Part shown: positions 51,451-60,833 of the stretch, piece by piece | Layout: each line of letters opens with the position of its first letter | Position numbering within the stretch: position 1 is the stretch's first letter | Assembly (NCBI GenBank): GCA_902594675.1 | Contig: CACJNE010000007.1 | Location: forward strand, 16,760-80,759 | Length of the DNA: 64,000 bases | Origin: an uncultured Pelagibacteraceae bacterium | GTDB taxonomy: Bacteria; Pseudomonadota; Alphaproteobacteria; Pelagibacterales; Pelagibacteraceae | Direction: 5' to 3' | Notes under the pieces: generated by a model | The model's database searches: none | Told to the model about the DNA's origin: nothing | What the model saw: the letters and a program-made list of their open reading frames with translations, nothing else | Position numbers and translations under genes: made by a program

Positions 51451-52642
51451 ATTTAAATTTAGTCCATTTTTAGAAAATCTTTATCAATCTAATAAGCCGT
51501 TGATAATATATAAAGTTGAAGGTGGTTACGATTTATTTACTGATTTTTCAAAAAAAATAATAATAAACAACAGAAATATAGAAAATTTCTTAAAATCTTT
51601 TTCAACAAAAAAATACAGAAAAGAAACTGATATTTTCATTGGCTTTTTTGGTTATGAAATACTTTGTAATTTACTAAATATAAAAATTAAAAATCAAAAA
51701 AATATAAAATTTTATAAAGGTGTGTTTTATAAACCAGAAACGATTATAAAAATTAGAAATAAAATTAAAATATATTCAACACAAAAAAATCATAATTTTA
51801 GTTATCAGTTCCAAAAAACTAATATTTCGAGCCCCTTTAAGTTAAATATTAGCTATAAAAAGTATAAAAAAATATTTAATATTTTTTCAAAGAAAATACG
51901 TGAGGGACAAACTTATCAAATTAAAATATGCACTAAATATAAAAATAAATCTGAGATAAATCCTGTTAATTTCTTTTGGAAACTTATGAAAATTAATTCA
52001 TCTCCAGAATCATTTATGATTAGAGATAAAGATTATTCAATAGTTAGCTGTTCTCCAGAAACACTGATTGATAGAAAAGGAAACACCATCATCACTAAAC
52101 CAATAGCTGGAACTCTAAAAAAAAATAAATTTTACAATAAATTAAAGGCGCTTAAATATTTTAGAAACAATAATAAAGAAACGAAAGAACATAATATGAT
52201 TGTTGATCTTGAAAGAAATGATTTATCGAGAATTTGTAAACCCGGAACCGTAGAGATCAAAAAAGAAAAGTATGTTGAAGAATATAAGCATCTTTATCAT
52301 TATGTAACAAGTATTGCAGGCAAGATAAAAAAAAATATTTCTGTAAAAGAAATAATAACTGCAATGATGCCCGGTGGATCTGTTATTGGATGTCCAAAAA
52401 TTAAGACATTACAATTACTAAATTCTCAGGAAAAAGAGGGTAGAAATATTTTTACTGGAAGTTTTGGTTTTATTAAATTCAATGAGGATATGAGGTTTAA
52501 TATAATAATAAGATCTATTCTAAACTTCAAAAAACAATCAGAGATTTCTGCTGCATCAGGTGTAGTTTTAGACAGTGCAGCAAAAAAAGAATTTAATGAG
52601 AATTTTATAAAAGCAAAATCATTATTAGAATTATTTAAATGA
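51428..52642 (+). CDS. pabB: Aminodeoxychorismate/anthranilate synthase component I
   Basis: A 404-residue chorismate-utilising enzyme, starting at TTG 51428 since no earlier in-frame ATG is available. Motifs of the family are FSKKIREGQTYQIKICTKY, SPETLIDRKGN, KEHNMIVDLERNDLSRIC, and MMPGGSVIGCPKIKTLQLL with the magnesium-binding glutamates. The nucleophile position that is Lys in E. coli PabB (PIKGT) is Ala here, in TKPIAGT, as in anthranilate synthases. With pabA and a class IV lyase directly downstream, 4-aminobenzoate synthesis for folate is still the most likely role. It overlaps pabA by 4 bp. Confidence 0.87.
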   Translation: MKEFKQHKFKFSPFLENLYQSNKPLIIYKVEGGYDLFTDFSKKIIINNRNIENFLKSFSTKKYRKETDIFIGFFGYEILCNLLNIKIKNQKNIKFYKGVFYKPETIIKIRNKIKIYSTQKNHNFSYQFQKTNISSPFKLNISYKKYKKIFNIFSKKIREGQTYQIKICTKYKNKSEINPVNFFWKLMKINSSPESFMIRDKDYSIVSCSPETLIDRKGNTIITKPIAGTLKKNKFYNKLKALKYFRNNNKETKEHNMIVDLERNDLSRICKPGTVEIKKEKYVEEYKHLYHYVTSIAGKIKKNISVKEIITAMMPGGSVIGCPKIKTLQLLNSQEKEGRNIFTGSFGFIKFNEDMRFNIIIRSILNFKKQSEISAASGVVLDSAAKKEFNENFIKAKSLLELFK

Positions 52643-53196
52643 TATATATAATTGATCATCAAGACTCTTTTACTTGGAACGTTGTTCATCAATTTTCACA
52701 ATTTGACAAAGTTATTTGCACAAATTATTTTGAATTAAACAATAACTTACTTGAAAAATCAGACACAATAGTTTTATCACCAGGTCCAGGATCTCCCAAA
52801 GATTATCCAAGCACATCAAAGCTTTATAAAAAATTTAAGGGAAAAAAAAAAATAATAGGAATATGTCTAGGATATCAACAAATTTTATTTTCTGAAAAAG
52901 CAAAAATTATTCAACAAAAAAATATCTTCCACGGATACCAGTCTGAAGTAAAAGTAACAAATAACAAATCAATATTTCAAAAAAATTCAAAATTTAAAGT
53001 TGGCAGATATCACTCGTTAAAACTAAAAGAGCCATTTTCAGCTAAAAATTTTGAAATAACAATCAGATGCTCAAACACTGGTATTGCAATGGGTTTTGAA
53101 AACATTAAAGATGATGTATATGGATTTCAATTTCACCCAGAATCTTTTTTAACAAAAAATGGTAAACTACTTATTAAAAAAATCCTATCAGCGTAA
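52639..53196 (+). CDS. pabA: Glutamine amidotransferase component II
   Basis: A 185-residue class I amidotransferase supplying ammonia from glutamine to component I. The features are IIDHQDSFTWNVVHQF at the start, the oxyanion loop LSPGPGSPKDYPST, the catalytic Cys in GICLGYQQILF, and the His-Glu pair in GFQFHPESFLT. The length is usual. PabA and TrpG are hard to tell apart by sequence; the pabC gene directly downstream favours PabA. The start codon overlaps pabB (ATGA), and the 3' end overlaps pabC by 38 bp. Confidence 0.93.
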   Translation: MIYIIDHQDSFTWNVVHQFSQFDKVICTNYFELNNNLLEKSDTIVLSPGPGSPKDYPSTSKLYKKFKGKKKIIGICLGYQQILFSEKAKIIQQKNIFHGYQSEVKVTNNKSIFQKNSKFKVGRYHSLKLKEPFSAKNFEITIRCSNTGIAMGFENIKDDVYGFQFHPESFLTKNGKLLIKKILSA

Positions 53197-53929
53197 CACT
53201 CTTAAAGAGATTAAATTTAATGATCTTTGGAACAAAAATGGTGTCTTTACTACAATGTGGATATTCAGCAAGCCACCAAAAATTCTTTTTTTTAAATCAC
53301 ATATTCAAAATTTAATAAAATCTTTAAAAGCTTATAAAATTAGCGAGGATAATATTAAAAATATTATTTTAAATTTAATAAAAAAAAATGTTAATAGAAA
53401 AATTTCTTACAATCATTTACTCAGAATTGCTTTAAATAAAAAAATTATATCTGTATCTATTAGGGAAAGAGTAATACCAAAAAGTAAATTTAGTTTGAAA
53501 TTAGTTAATTATGAGAGAGTTAAACCTGAGTATAAAAACCTGAAATATAAAAAAATATTAGAATTTTTGTCAAAAATGAATACATCAAAACAGGATATCG
53601 CTTTATGTGTAAATAATAAAATTCTTGAAACTGGAACCTCAAATCTTTTGTTTGTTTATAAAAAAAAGATTTATTCACCAAAATCGAATTATTATAAAGG
53701 AACAAATATAAAGTTTTATGAAAAAAAATTTCGTATTATTAAAAAGGATATTTACCTAAAGGATATCAAGCAGTTTGAGGAAATTATATTAGTTGGATCA
53801 GGAAAGGGTGTTGTATCAGTAAATTTCATTGATGGTTATAAGTGGAAAAGAAAAAGTAAAGACACGTTTAATAAAATTTATAAAACTTTTCAAAATGAAT
53901 ACAGGAAAAGTATATACCAATATAATTAA
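53159..53929 (+). CDS. pabC: Class IV aminotransferase, aminodeoxychorismate lyase
   Basis: A 256-residue PLP protein of the branched-chain aminotransferase/ADC-lyase fold. The N-terminal FNDLWNKNGVFTTMWIF, the VNRKISYNHLLRIALNKK region, the KYKKILEFLSKMNTSKQDIALCVNN segment carrying the likely PLP lysine, and the cofactor loop ETGTSNLLFVYKKKIYSP are all present, though divergent. It would release pyruvate from aminodeoxychorismate to give 4-aminobenzoate. The start at ATG 53159 lies inside pabA; later ATGs would cut into the domain. It ends in a TAATG overlap with the HIT gene. Confidence 0.82.
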   Translation: MVNYLLKKSYQRNTLKEIKFNDLWNKNGVFTTMWIFSKPPKILFFKSHIQNLIKSLKAYKISEDNIKNIILNLIKKNVNRKISYNHLLRIALNKKIISVSIRERVIPKSKFSLKLVNYERVKPEYKNLKYKKILEFLSKMNTSKQDIALCVNNKILETGTSNLLFVYKKKIYSPKSNYYKGTNIKFYEKKFRIIKKDIYLKDIKQFEEIILVGSGKGVVSVNFIDGYKWKRKSKDTFNKIYKTFQNEYRKSIYQYN

Positions 53930-54327
53930 TGAGAGATCCAAACAACCCATGTATATTCTGCAATGTCACACCAAAAGATTATGTATATGAAAATAATTTA
54001 GTATTTTCTACTTTTGATCCATACCCAGTTTCAAAATATCATGCGCTAATTGTACCCAAGAGACACATTGAAAACCATTTTTATATGTCAGATGATGAGA
54101 TTATATCTTGTAATAAGCTTATTAAAAAAATGAGAGACAAAATTCAACTACTTGATCCAACTGTAGCTGGTTTTAATATTGGGACAAATTCAGGTATAGA
54201 AGCAGGGCAATCAATAATGCATTGCCATATACATTTAATTCCCAGAAGAAAAAATGATGTGGATAACCCACAAGGAGGTGTGAGGGGAGTTATACCTTCA
54301 AAACAGCATTATCAGCGTAAAAAATAA
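53929..54327 (+). CDS. HIT-family hydrolase/transferase
   Basis: A 132-residue histidine-triad protein. It has the N-terminal zinc-type CIFC motif, the YHALIVPKRHIENHFYM strand, NIGTNSGIEAGQSIMHCHIHLIPRR with the HxHxH triad, and a C-terminal GVRGVIP segment. This last feature and the short length resemble AP4A-type or galactose-uridylyltransferase-like HIT proteins. It probably hydrolyses or transfers a nucleoside monophosphate group. It closes the metC-MFS-pabBAC operon; a gap of 96 bp follows, with no terminator that I can see, before the apr locus. Confidence 0.9.
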   Translation: MRDPNNPCIFCNVTPKDYVYENNLVFSTFDPYPVSKYHALIVPKRHIENHFYMSDDEIISCNKLIKKMRDKIQLLDPTVAGFNIGTNSGIEAGQSIMHCHIHLIPRRKNDVDNPQGGVRGVIPSKQHYQRKK

Positions 54328-54423
54328 ATTTTTAACAATATACCAGTGCTAAAATGTCACTTTATCGTAGTTGATCTATTTTAATAAGTATACTAAGAAT
54401 CCAATTGCGGAAGGAACATCATT

Positions 54424-55224
54424 ATGATTTCAACAAACCCTTTTTTTATTTTATCCCAAAGCGTACCGGCTATTTTAATGCAATCGTTTGTTATACTTAT
54501 GGGTATTTTAATACTAGTGGGGACTGTTATGGATATTATCCATAAAAAAAATGTTAAATATTTTTTCCAAAATGCAAAAAAAGCAAAATTGTCAGCTAAA
54601 AAAGAATTAACTACCTCTGAAAGAATATCAGTAATTTCAAAAACTATTGCAAGCGATATAGCAACTACTTCTGAGTTAGGAGCAGGCAAAAGAAGATTGG
54701 CACATGTATTGGGAATGTATGGAACAATTCTGTTCTGGGTTGGATCAGTTGTGATGATATTTTTTTATACATCTCCAGATTCAGTAACACCTGCTTTTTG
54801 GCCAGTCATTTGGCACTTAGGTGCAGCATTGACAGTATTAGGAGGAGGTTGGTTTTGGTTTTTTTTAAGAGTTGATGTCTACTCCGAAGCTCAACCATGG
54901 TATAGAATTATCCAAGCGGACTTATTTGTACTTGCATTGATTGCTTCCTCATTGTTTGGATTAATTTGGTCATATCTTCAATCTTTAAGCTTACAAGGCA
55001 GATGGGATGATTTTGTATTTTTAGGATTATTTATAGTTGCTAATTTAGTTTTATTTGGAGGAGTATATTGGTCTAAATTTGCCCATATGTTTTATAAACC
55101 TGGTGCCGCATTGCAGAAAAATTTAGCTGAAGCTGATGGATCAAGAGATAATCTTCCACCTGAAGCTGATGCACCTGAGCAATTTGGCTTAGGTATAAAA
55201 AGAGAAGAGCCAAAACATTATTAA
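54424..55224 (+). CDS. aprM: APS reductase membrane anchor, AprM type
   Basis: A 266-residue inner-membrane protein with about five or six helices, of the kind encoded with aprBA in SAR11-like and sulfur-oxidising bacteria. Visible features include an N-terminal helix with SFVILMGILILVGTVMDIIH, conserved-looking histidines in RRLAHVLGMYG, ITVWHLG-like VIWHLGAALTVLGGG and SKFAHMFYKPG, and a tryptophan-rich WFWFFLRVDVYSEAQPWYR loop. These could hold haem or quinone contacts. It would take electrons from the AprAB reaction to the quinone pool, replacing Qmo. It starts the three-gene apr operon. Confidence 0.87.
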   Translation: MISTNPFFILSQSVPAILMQSFVILMGILILVGTVMDIIHKKNVKYFFQNAKKAKLSAKKELTTSERISVISKTIASDIATTSELGAGKRRLAHVLGMYGTILFWVGSVVMIFFYTSPDSVTPAFWPVIWHLGAALTVLGGGWFWFFLRVDVYSEAQPWYRIIQADLFVLALIASSLFGLIWSYLQSLSLQGRWDDFVFLGLFIVANLVLFGGVYWSKFAHMFYKPGAALQKNLAEADGSRDNLPPEADAPEQFGLGIKREEPKHY

Positions 55225-55258
55225 TATGATACAGAACTTAAAGGAGAAAATATAAATT

Positions 55259-55729
55259 ATGTCAACTTTTGTATACATGACTAGATGCGATGGCTGTGGT
55301 CATTGCGTAGATATTTGTCCGTCAGATATAATGCATATCGATGAAACGATAAGAAGAGCAAAAAATATTGAACCAAACTTTTGTTGGGAATGTTATTCAT
55401 GCGTTAAAGCATGCCCTAACCATGCAATCGATGTTAGAGGTTACGCAGATTTTGCGCCAATGGGACATAGTGTAAGAGTTAGAAGAGAAGAGGAAAAAGG
55501 AACTATTTCTTGGAGAATAAAATTTAGAAATGGAACAGAAAAGAATTTTGTATCACCAATAACAACTAAACCTTGGGGTAAGTTTATTCCAAAGTTAGCT
55601 GAAGGTGACAAACCAAATCAAGGAGAAATCAATTCTCAAATTCTTTACTCAGAGCCTGAGGGATTAAATACAAATAAAGAGTTACCAAAAGTAGATAAGA
55701 GTGCCTTTAAAAAAGGAGTTTATTATTAA
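55259..55729 (+). CDS. aprB: Adenylylsulfate reductase beta subunit
   Basis: A 156-residue iron-sulfur protein with two [4Fe-4S] sites: MTRCDGCGHCVDICPSDIM and the second group in CWECYSCVKACPNHAIDVRG, in which the typical insertion lies between the first Cys and the rest. The C-terminal ~90 residues wrap round the alpha subunit (GTEKNFVSPITTKPWGKFIP). It relays electrons between the FAD of AprA and the membrane partner. An AGGAG-like ribosome site precedes it, and its stop overlaps the aprA start. Operation in the sulfite-oxidising direction is inferred from the neighbouring sulfonate genes. Confidence 0.95.
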   Translation: MSTFVYMTRCDGCGHCVDICPSDIMHIDETIRRAKNIEPNFCWECYSCVKACPNHAIDVRGYADFAPMGHSVRVRREEEKGTISWRIKFRNGTEKNFVSPITTKPWGKFIPKLAEGDKPNQGEINSQILYSEPEGLNTNKELPKVDKSAFKKGVYY

Positions 55730-57585
55730 TGGCTAGAAAAACGATTGTAGAAAATTGTGATATTTTAGTTGTTGGTGGAGGGATGGCTGGAACTGGAGCA
55801 ACTTTTGAAGCTAGACATTGGGGAAGAGATTTAAAAATAGTTTGTGTTGAAAAGGCTAATATTGATAGAAGTGGCGCAGTTGCTCAAGGACTATATGCAA
55901 TTAATTGTTATATGGGAATGCAATGGGGTGAAAACCAACCAGAGGACCACGTAAGATATGCAAGAAATGATTTAATGGGATTGGTCAGAGAGGATCTTGG
56001 ATATGATATGGCGCGTCATGTAGACTCAACTGTGCACATGTTTGATGAATGGGGTCTGCCTATGATGAAAAATAAAGAGACAGGCCGATATCAAAGAGAA
56101 GGTAAATGGCAAATAATGATACACGGTGAAAGTTATAAACCAATTGTTGCAGAAGCAGCAAAAAAATCTGCAGATAAAATTTACAATAGAATAATGATCA
56201 CTCATCTTTTAATGGATGAGAACAACGAAAATAGAGTTGGTGGTGCAGTTGGATTTAATATGAGAACTGGTGACTACCACGTATTTAAATCAAAAACAGT
56301 TATTGTAGCTGCTGGTGGAGCTTCACATATTTTCAAACCTAGAGCCGTTGGTGAGGGAATGGGAAGAACTTGGTATGCGCCATGGAGTAATGGATCAGCA
56401 TATGCGTTACCTATTGCTGCTGGAGCTAAAATGACTCAAATGGAGAATAGAATTGTACTTTGTAGATTTAAGGATGGCTATGGTCCAGTTGGAGCATATT
56501 TTTTACATTTAAAAACGTATACTCAAAATGCAAATGGTGAAAATTATGAGAAAAAATGGTACGAAAAAACAAAAGAATTAGTTGGAGAGTATATTGATCA
56601 TCATCCTACCCCTACGTGTTTACGTAACCATGCGTTCATTCAAGAAACTATGGCCGGTGGTGGGCCAATTCATATGGTTACGAAAGAAGCATTCCAAGAT
56701 CCACACTTAGAAACAGTTGGATGGGAAAACTTCTTAGGAATGACAGTTGGACAAGCAGTGGTATGGGCTTCTCAAAATATTGATCCAAAATATACAAACC
56801 CAGAATTAACAACATCTGAACCATATGTTATGGGTTCTCACGCTACATGCTCAGGTGCATGGGTTAGCGGACCAGAAGATTTATCTCCGCCTGAATATTT
56901 CTGGGGATATAACAGAATGACGACAATTCAAGGTTTATTCGGAGCCGGTGATACAGTGGGTGGAAGTGCTCACAAATTTTCATCTGGGTCATTTACAGAG
57001 GGAAGATTAGCTGCAAAAGCTGCTGTGAAATATATAGAAGATCAAAAAGCTAATGATATTAAGGTAAGCGATAGGCAATGTGATGATTTTAAAGAAACTA
57101 TCTATAAACCACTTGAAAATTATACTGTTGGAAGAAACGAAATAACTGGAGGAACTGTATCTCCGAGTTATATTTCACCAATCCAAGGCTTACAGAGATT
57201 GCAAAAAATTATGGATGAGTATGTAGGTGGTATTAGCTATAATTATATGACAAACGAAAACACTCTTAAAAAAGGTTTAGAACTACTTGCATGGCTTGAG
57301 GAAGATCTAGAAAATGTAGGAGCCGAAGACTATCACCAACTGATGAGAGCCTGGGAGCTTAAACATAGAACTATTACATCTCAATGTGTTACAGAACATA
57401 CCTTGTTTAGACAAGAAACTCGTTGGCCAGGATATTATTACAGAGGTGATTATATGAAACTAGATGATGAAAATTGGCATTGCCTAACTTTATCTAGAAG
57501 AGACCCAAAGACAGGCAAGTTTACTATGGAAAAGGCACCTGTTTATCATATAGTTGATGAAAAAGAGAAAAAAGAAGCTTCTTAG
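55729..57585 (+). CDS. aprA: Adenylylsulfate reductase alpha subunit
   Basis: A 618-residue FAD enzyme that here probably oxidises sulfite with AMP to adenylylsulfate. The FAD-binding start is CDILVVGGGMAGTGATFEARHWG, and the active-site regions are RSGAVAQGLYAINCYMG and the MENRIVLCRFKDGYGPVGAYF segment, with YMGSHATCSGAWVSGPEDL-type conserved blocks further on. Its length is standard for the family and no residues seem lost. It follows aprB without a gap and precedes a 116-residue unknown by 18 bp. A sat gene for ATP recovery is not in the window. Confidence 0.96.
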   Translation: MARKTIVENCDILVVGGGMAGTGATFEARHWGRDLKIVCVEKANIDRSGAVAQGLYAINCYMGMQWGENQPEDHVRYARNDLMGLVREDLGYDMARHVDSTVHMFDEWGLPMMKNKETGRYQREGKWQIMIHGESYKPIVAEAAKKSADKIYNRIMITHLLMDENNENRVGGAVGFNMRTGDYHVFKSKTVIVAAGGASHIFKPRAVGEGMGRTWYAPWSNGSAYALPIAAGAKMTQMENRIVLCRFKDGYGPVGAYFLHLKTYTQNANGENYEKKWYEKTKELVGEYIDHHPTPTCLRNHAFIQETMAGGGPIHMVTKEAFQDPHLETVGWENFLGMTVGQAVVWASQNIDPKYTNPELTTSEPYVMGSHATCSGAWVSGPEDLSPPEYFWGYNRMTTIQGLFGAGDTVGGSAHKFSSGSFTEGRLAAKAAVKYIEDQKANDIKVSDRQCDDFKETIYKPLENYTVGRNEITGGTVSPSYISPIQGLQRLQKIMDEYVGGISYNYMTNENTLKKGLELLAWLEEDLENVGAEDYHQLMRAWELKHRTITSQCVTEHTLFRQETRWPGYYYRGDYMKLDDENWHCLTLSRRDPKTGKFTMEKAPVYHIVDEKEKKEAS

Positions 57586-57603
57586 AACTCAATAGATCAT
57601 AAA

Positions 57604-57954
57604 ATGGCTTTATTAGATAAATCCGATGAGGAAATTATTAAAATAGCCGAACCTATTTGGGCAAACTTAGTTAAGTCTTCAAATATTAAAGATTATGGTG
57701 GATTTACGAGAGATTTGTCATCACAGATGATGTATGGAGCAAATGAGGTTGAGTTAGGTAAGCAATGGGCAAGCAATAAACTTATATCAAGTTTATCAGA
57801 AGGCTGTGAGGCAATAGGCTGCCTGAGACGTGGACTTTATATCACCATTCTGTACAGACAAACTAGCACTGAAATACCAGGAGATTTTTTAGGTCGACTT
57901 GTCCTTGGAGACGAAGGGGATGAGGTTAAAGTTTTTGGGGCAACAATCTTTTAA
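57604..57954 (+). CDS. Conserved-looking protein of unknown function encoded after aprA (116 aa)
   Basis: A 116-residue, probably cytoplasmic protein without signal or membrane helix. A helical N-terminal half (DEEIIKIAEPIWANLVKSSN and SQMMYGANEVELGKQWASNK) precedes a beta-rich second half (AIGCLRRGLYITILYRQTST, then GDFLGRLVLGDEGDEVKVFG). The helix-then-sheet order might be an NTF2-like fold, but I cannot establish that. It is spaced 18 bp from aprA in the same direction, so it is probably part of the apr operon and involved in sulfite oxidation. I do not recognise a named family. Confidence 0.7.
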   Translation: MALLDKSDEEIIKIAEPIWANLVKSSNIKDYGGFTRDLSSQMMYGANEVELGKQWASNKLISSLSEGCEAIGCLRRGLYITILYRQTSTEIPGDFLGRLVLGDEGDEVKVFGATIF

Positions 57955-58004
57955 ATAAGTAAAAAATTATTTGCTTTTAATACAACTTGTGGTATCTCGC
58001 GAGT

Positions 58005-58151
58005 ATGTTTCAAATAATAAATCAAAATTTAAAAAAATTACCTTCATTATTTGAAAATCAATTAAGCAAAATAATTAAATCATTTTTATATCTTTTTATT
58101 TTCTTTGCTTGGGGCATTATAATCTTAAGCACTGCTCAAAATTTTATATAA
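58005..58151 (+). CDS. Possible small membrane protein (48 aa)
   Basis: An open frame from ATG 58005 to TAA 58149-58151 encodes 48 residues: MFQIINQNLKKLPSLFENQ, a basic stretch, and one membrane helix (FLYLFIFFAWGIIILST) ending AQNFI. No clear ribosome site precedes it; the palindrome CTCGCGAG is just upstream (57996-58003). It lies between the apr operon and the TauE gene. With AT-rich DNA giving hydrophobic frames by chance, this is only a candidate. Confidence 0.4.
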   Translation: MFQIINQNLKKLPSLFENQLSKIIKSFLYLFIFFAWGIIILSTAQNFI

Positions 58152-58200
58152 AACATTCATATTTATTGACTTTCAACTATTAGAAGAATAGTTACTGCTT

Positions 58201-59286
58201 ATGGAGTATTTTCTTCCAATTGCACAAGTTGAAATCAACATCTTATACATTTTTGGTTTAAGTTTAGCTGTAGGAATTTTATCAGGTTTATTTGGAGTAG
58301 GTGGAGGGTTTTTAATGACACCATTTTTAATTTTTATGGGTGTGCCACCAATTTATGCCGTTCCAAATGAAGCAAGCAACATTCTTGGAACTTCTGTTTC
58401 AGGTTCAACAACACATTATCTTAAAGGAACGCTTGACTATAAAATGGGGTTCATGATTGTAATTGGTGGGATAGTAGGAACAGTTCTTGGAATTATTACT
58501 TTTTCATATTTTAAAGATATTGGAAAAATAAATGTAGTTATTTCTCTTGCATATATGTACATCCTAGCAATTTTAGGAACCTTTATGCTAATTCAAGGTG
58601 TTTCAGAAATTGATAAAGCTAGAAAAAAAATTACTGAAAGAAAAAAATTACATAAACACTATTGGATACATGGATTACCTTTGAGGATGCGTTTTAAAAA
58701 ATCTAAACTATATGAAAGTGCATTCACCCCAATTATAATTGGTTTAATTGTTGGTTTCATAGCAGCAATTATGGGTATAGGTGGTGCTTTTATATTAGTT
58801 CCTGCAATGATTTACATTATTGGAATGCCAACAAGACTAATTCCCGGAACTTCTCTTTTTGTAACTATATTTGTAAGTGCAATTGTAACTATTCTTCATG
58901 CATTAAATTATGGGACAATAGATTTAATTTTAGTTTTTGTTTTAATCTTAGGATCCATAATTGGAGTACAATTTGGTCAAAAAATTGGAGAAAAAATTGA
59001 TAGTTCAGAATTTAAAACTATTTTAGCAATTCTTTTACTACTAGTTGGTATCGCTATCGCATACGATACTTTTATCAAAGATGAAAATTCAATTAATGCT
59101 GCTGTAAATATAACCAAAAACTTAGGAGCTTTAAGTCAATTTATTTTAAATTTTTCAGAGGATATGCCAATATTTTATGGCCTTACTTCAGTGTTGCTTG
59201 CAGTAGTTCTTGGAGTTGGCGCTGCCATGATAAGAAGGGTTTATTCAAATTGGAACGACTCAAGGTTAGCTAAATTGAAAAAGTAA
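58201..59286 (+). CDS. TauE/SafE (TSUP) family sulfite/organosulfonate exporter
   Basis: A 361-residue membrane protein with two TSUP repeats of about four helices each; the motif pair is SGLFGVGGGFLMTPFLIFMGVPPIYAVPNEA in the first half and AAIMGIGGAFILVPAMIYIIGMPTRLIPGTS in the second. A basic cytoplasmic loop of ~45 residues joins them (RKKITERKKLHKHYW), and an additional helix pair ends the protein, making it longer than minimal family members. Located between aprMBA and suyAB-xsc, all of which make or use sulfite, it is likely to export sulfite. It ends one base from the convergent suyB. Confidence 0.9.
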   Translation: MEYFLPIAQVEINILYIFGLSLAVGILSGLFGVGGGFLMTPFLIFMGVPPIYAVPNEASNILGTSVSGSTTHYLKGTLDYKMGFMIVIGGIVGTVLGIITFSYFKDIGKINVVISLAYMYILAILGTFMLIQGVSEIDKARKKITERKKLHKHYWIHGLPLRMRFKKSKLYESAFTPIIIGLIVGFIAAIMGIGGAFILVPAMIYIIGMPTRLIPGTSLFVTIFVSAIVTILHALNYGTIDLILVFVLILGSIIGVQFGQKIGEKIDSSEFKTILAILLLLVGIAIAYDTFIKDENSINAAVNITKNLGALSQFILNFSEDMPIFYGLTSVLLAVVLGVGAAMIRRVYSNWNDSRLAKLKK

Positions 59287-60453
59287 CTAGGCGCTTCTAT
59301 ACAGTTTAGTCATTACAAACTCTTTATGACCCAATGCCTCTGCACAGGTTAATCTTCCATTTGCAACTCTAATAGTTGATTTTATCAACTCATCACCAGC
59401 TTGACTTAAATTCATCTCTCTGGAAAGAATTTTTGATACATCAACATCAATATGCTCACTCATAGTTTTTGCAGTTAGTGGATTTGCTGTCAATTTAATC
59501 ACTGGTTCTATTGGATTACCAATAATATTACCTTGTCCTGTTGGAAACAGATGAATATTAAAGCCACCAGCAGCTTGTAAAGTAACACATTCTGCTGCTG
59601 CTGATGATGTGTCCATAAAGTATAAACCAGCTCCTTTTGTTGGCTCTTCTGCAGGCTCTAAAACATCAATAAATTGACATCCACCAATTTTTTGAAAGTT
59701 ACCAAAAGCCTTTTCCTCAATAGTAGTCAATCCACCAGCTATATTTCCAGCTGTAGGTTGACTTTCAGACAGATCATCTGTTGCTTCTTTCAAAATAAAA
59801 TCATTATAATCGTTCCATGTTTTTTTAAATTTTGCTTGTGCCTCAGGAGTTTTACCTCTTTTTTCACAAACAGTTTCAGCTCCTGTTAATTCTGATGTTT
59901 CGCCAAAACATAGATGAACTCCTAGTGGCTCCAATTTATCCATAAGATTTCCAACTGTTGGGTTTGATGCTAGTCCAGATGTTGTATCAGATTCACCACA
60001 TTTAACTGAAATCCATAAGTCACTAAGAGGACACTCTTCTCTTTGTTTTTCAGATGCCCACATTGAAAATTCTTGAGCTTTTTTTGATACTTTTGCAATT
60101 GTATCTATATCACCTACTCCTTCTATACTAAAACCTTCAACTGGTTTACCTGTTTTTGCGATTGCATCTACAATTCGTTTTGTCCATTTAGGTTCAATAC
60201 CAACTACTATTACTGCAGCAACGTTAGGATTTTTTCCAGTTCCGATCATTGTTCTAAAGTGTAATTCTAAGTCAGCACCAAACTGTAACCGCCCATAAGA
60301 ATGAGGTAAAGCTATAGTGCCCTTAATATTATTTGCTACAGCTTCTGCACAAGCATTTGAAATATCATCAACTGGAAGAATTATGACATGGTTACGTGTT
60401 CCAGCTCGACCATTTTCTCTTTTATAACCTAAAAAACTCTTTGGAATTTCCAT
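59287..60453 (-). CDS. suyB: (R)-Sulfolactate sulfo-lyase large subunit
   Basis: A 388-residue protein of the UxaA/altronate dehydratase family, here most like SuyB. Features include the N-terminal [62 protein letters not shown] with a conserved cysteine and the C-terminal [23 protein letters not shown], in which iron and substrate ligands lie. With SuyA, it splits (R)-sulfolactate into pyruvate and sulfite. The small subunit gene is three bases upstream; the divergent xsc gene and the neighbouring exporter and apr genes strongly support sulfonate rather than sugar-acid chemistry. Confidence 0.9.
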   Translation of the reverse strand: MEIPKSFLGYKRENGRAGTRNHVIILPVDDISNACAEAVANNIKGTIALPHSYGRLQFGADLELHFRTMIGTGKNPNVAAVIVVGIEPKWTKRIVDAIAKTGKPVEGFSIEGVGDIDTIAKVSKKAQEFSMWASEKQREECPLSDLWISVKCGESDTTSGLASNPTVGNLMDKLEPLGVHLCFGETSELTGAETVCEKRGKTPEAQAKFKKTWNDYNDFILKEATDDLSESQPTAGNIAGGLTTIEEKAFGNFQKIGGCQFIDVLEPAEEPTKGAGLYFMDTSSAAAECVTLQAAGGFNIHLFPTGQGNIIGNPIEPVIKLTANPLTAKTMSEHIDVDVSKILSREMNLSQAGDELIKSTIRVANGRLTCAEALGHKEFVMTKLYRSA

Positions 60454-60456
60454 TAC

Positions 60457-60744
60457 TTACCATTTTTTTGTTTTAACATTATGAACATGTACATGCTCGC
60501 CTTTTTTAATATTTTTAACTACTTTACCAATATCATGACCATATTTTAATATTGTATCCCCTTCATTTAAGTCAACCATCGCAATTTTATGACCTAAAGG
60601 TATTTCATTTTTTGATTGAATTGACACAGATTTATCATTTTCCATAATCCAACAATTACATTCTTGATTTAGCGTTATTTTTTCAATAACAACAACACCT
60701 ACATTATCTTTTTCATCGTGGATAATTATATCTGTGTTAGACAT
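60457..60744 (-). CDS. suyA: (R)-Sulfolactate sulfo-lyase small subunit
   Basis: A 95-residue SAF-domain protein, the usual size of the separate small subunit in this family. It has DNVGVVVIEKITLNQECNCW, a basic EIPLGHKIAMVDLNEGDTIL segment and IGKVVKNIKKGEHVHVHNVK, which carries two histidines that may bind the metal or substrate. In UxaA proteins from sugar-acid pathways this domain is commonly fused; here it is a separate gene as in SuyAB. It precedes suyB by three bases and is divergent from xsc across 89 bp. Confidence 0.9.
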   Translation of the reverse strand: MSNTDIIIHDEKDNVGVVVIEKITLNQECNCWIMENDKSVSIQSKNEIPLGHKIAMVDLNEGDTILKYGHDIGKVVKNIKKGEHVHVHNVKTKKW

Positions 60745-60833
60745 TGTGACGATTTCTTTATTTGAATTTTTGTTAATCTTATATATTAATCGGACACGTT
60801 AACAAATAAAAAAAAATTTAGAAAGGCTTAACT

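Noticed and set aside
60771..60804. TGTTAA...TTAACA inverted repeat in the suyA/xsc divergent gap as an operator
   Set aside because: The half-sites are only six AT-rich bases, 22 bp apart, and not repeated elsewhere; expected by chance in this composition.
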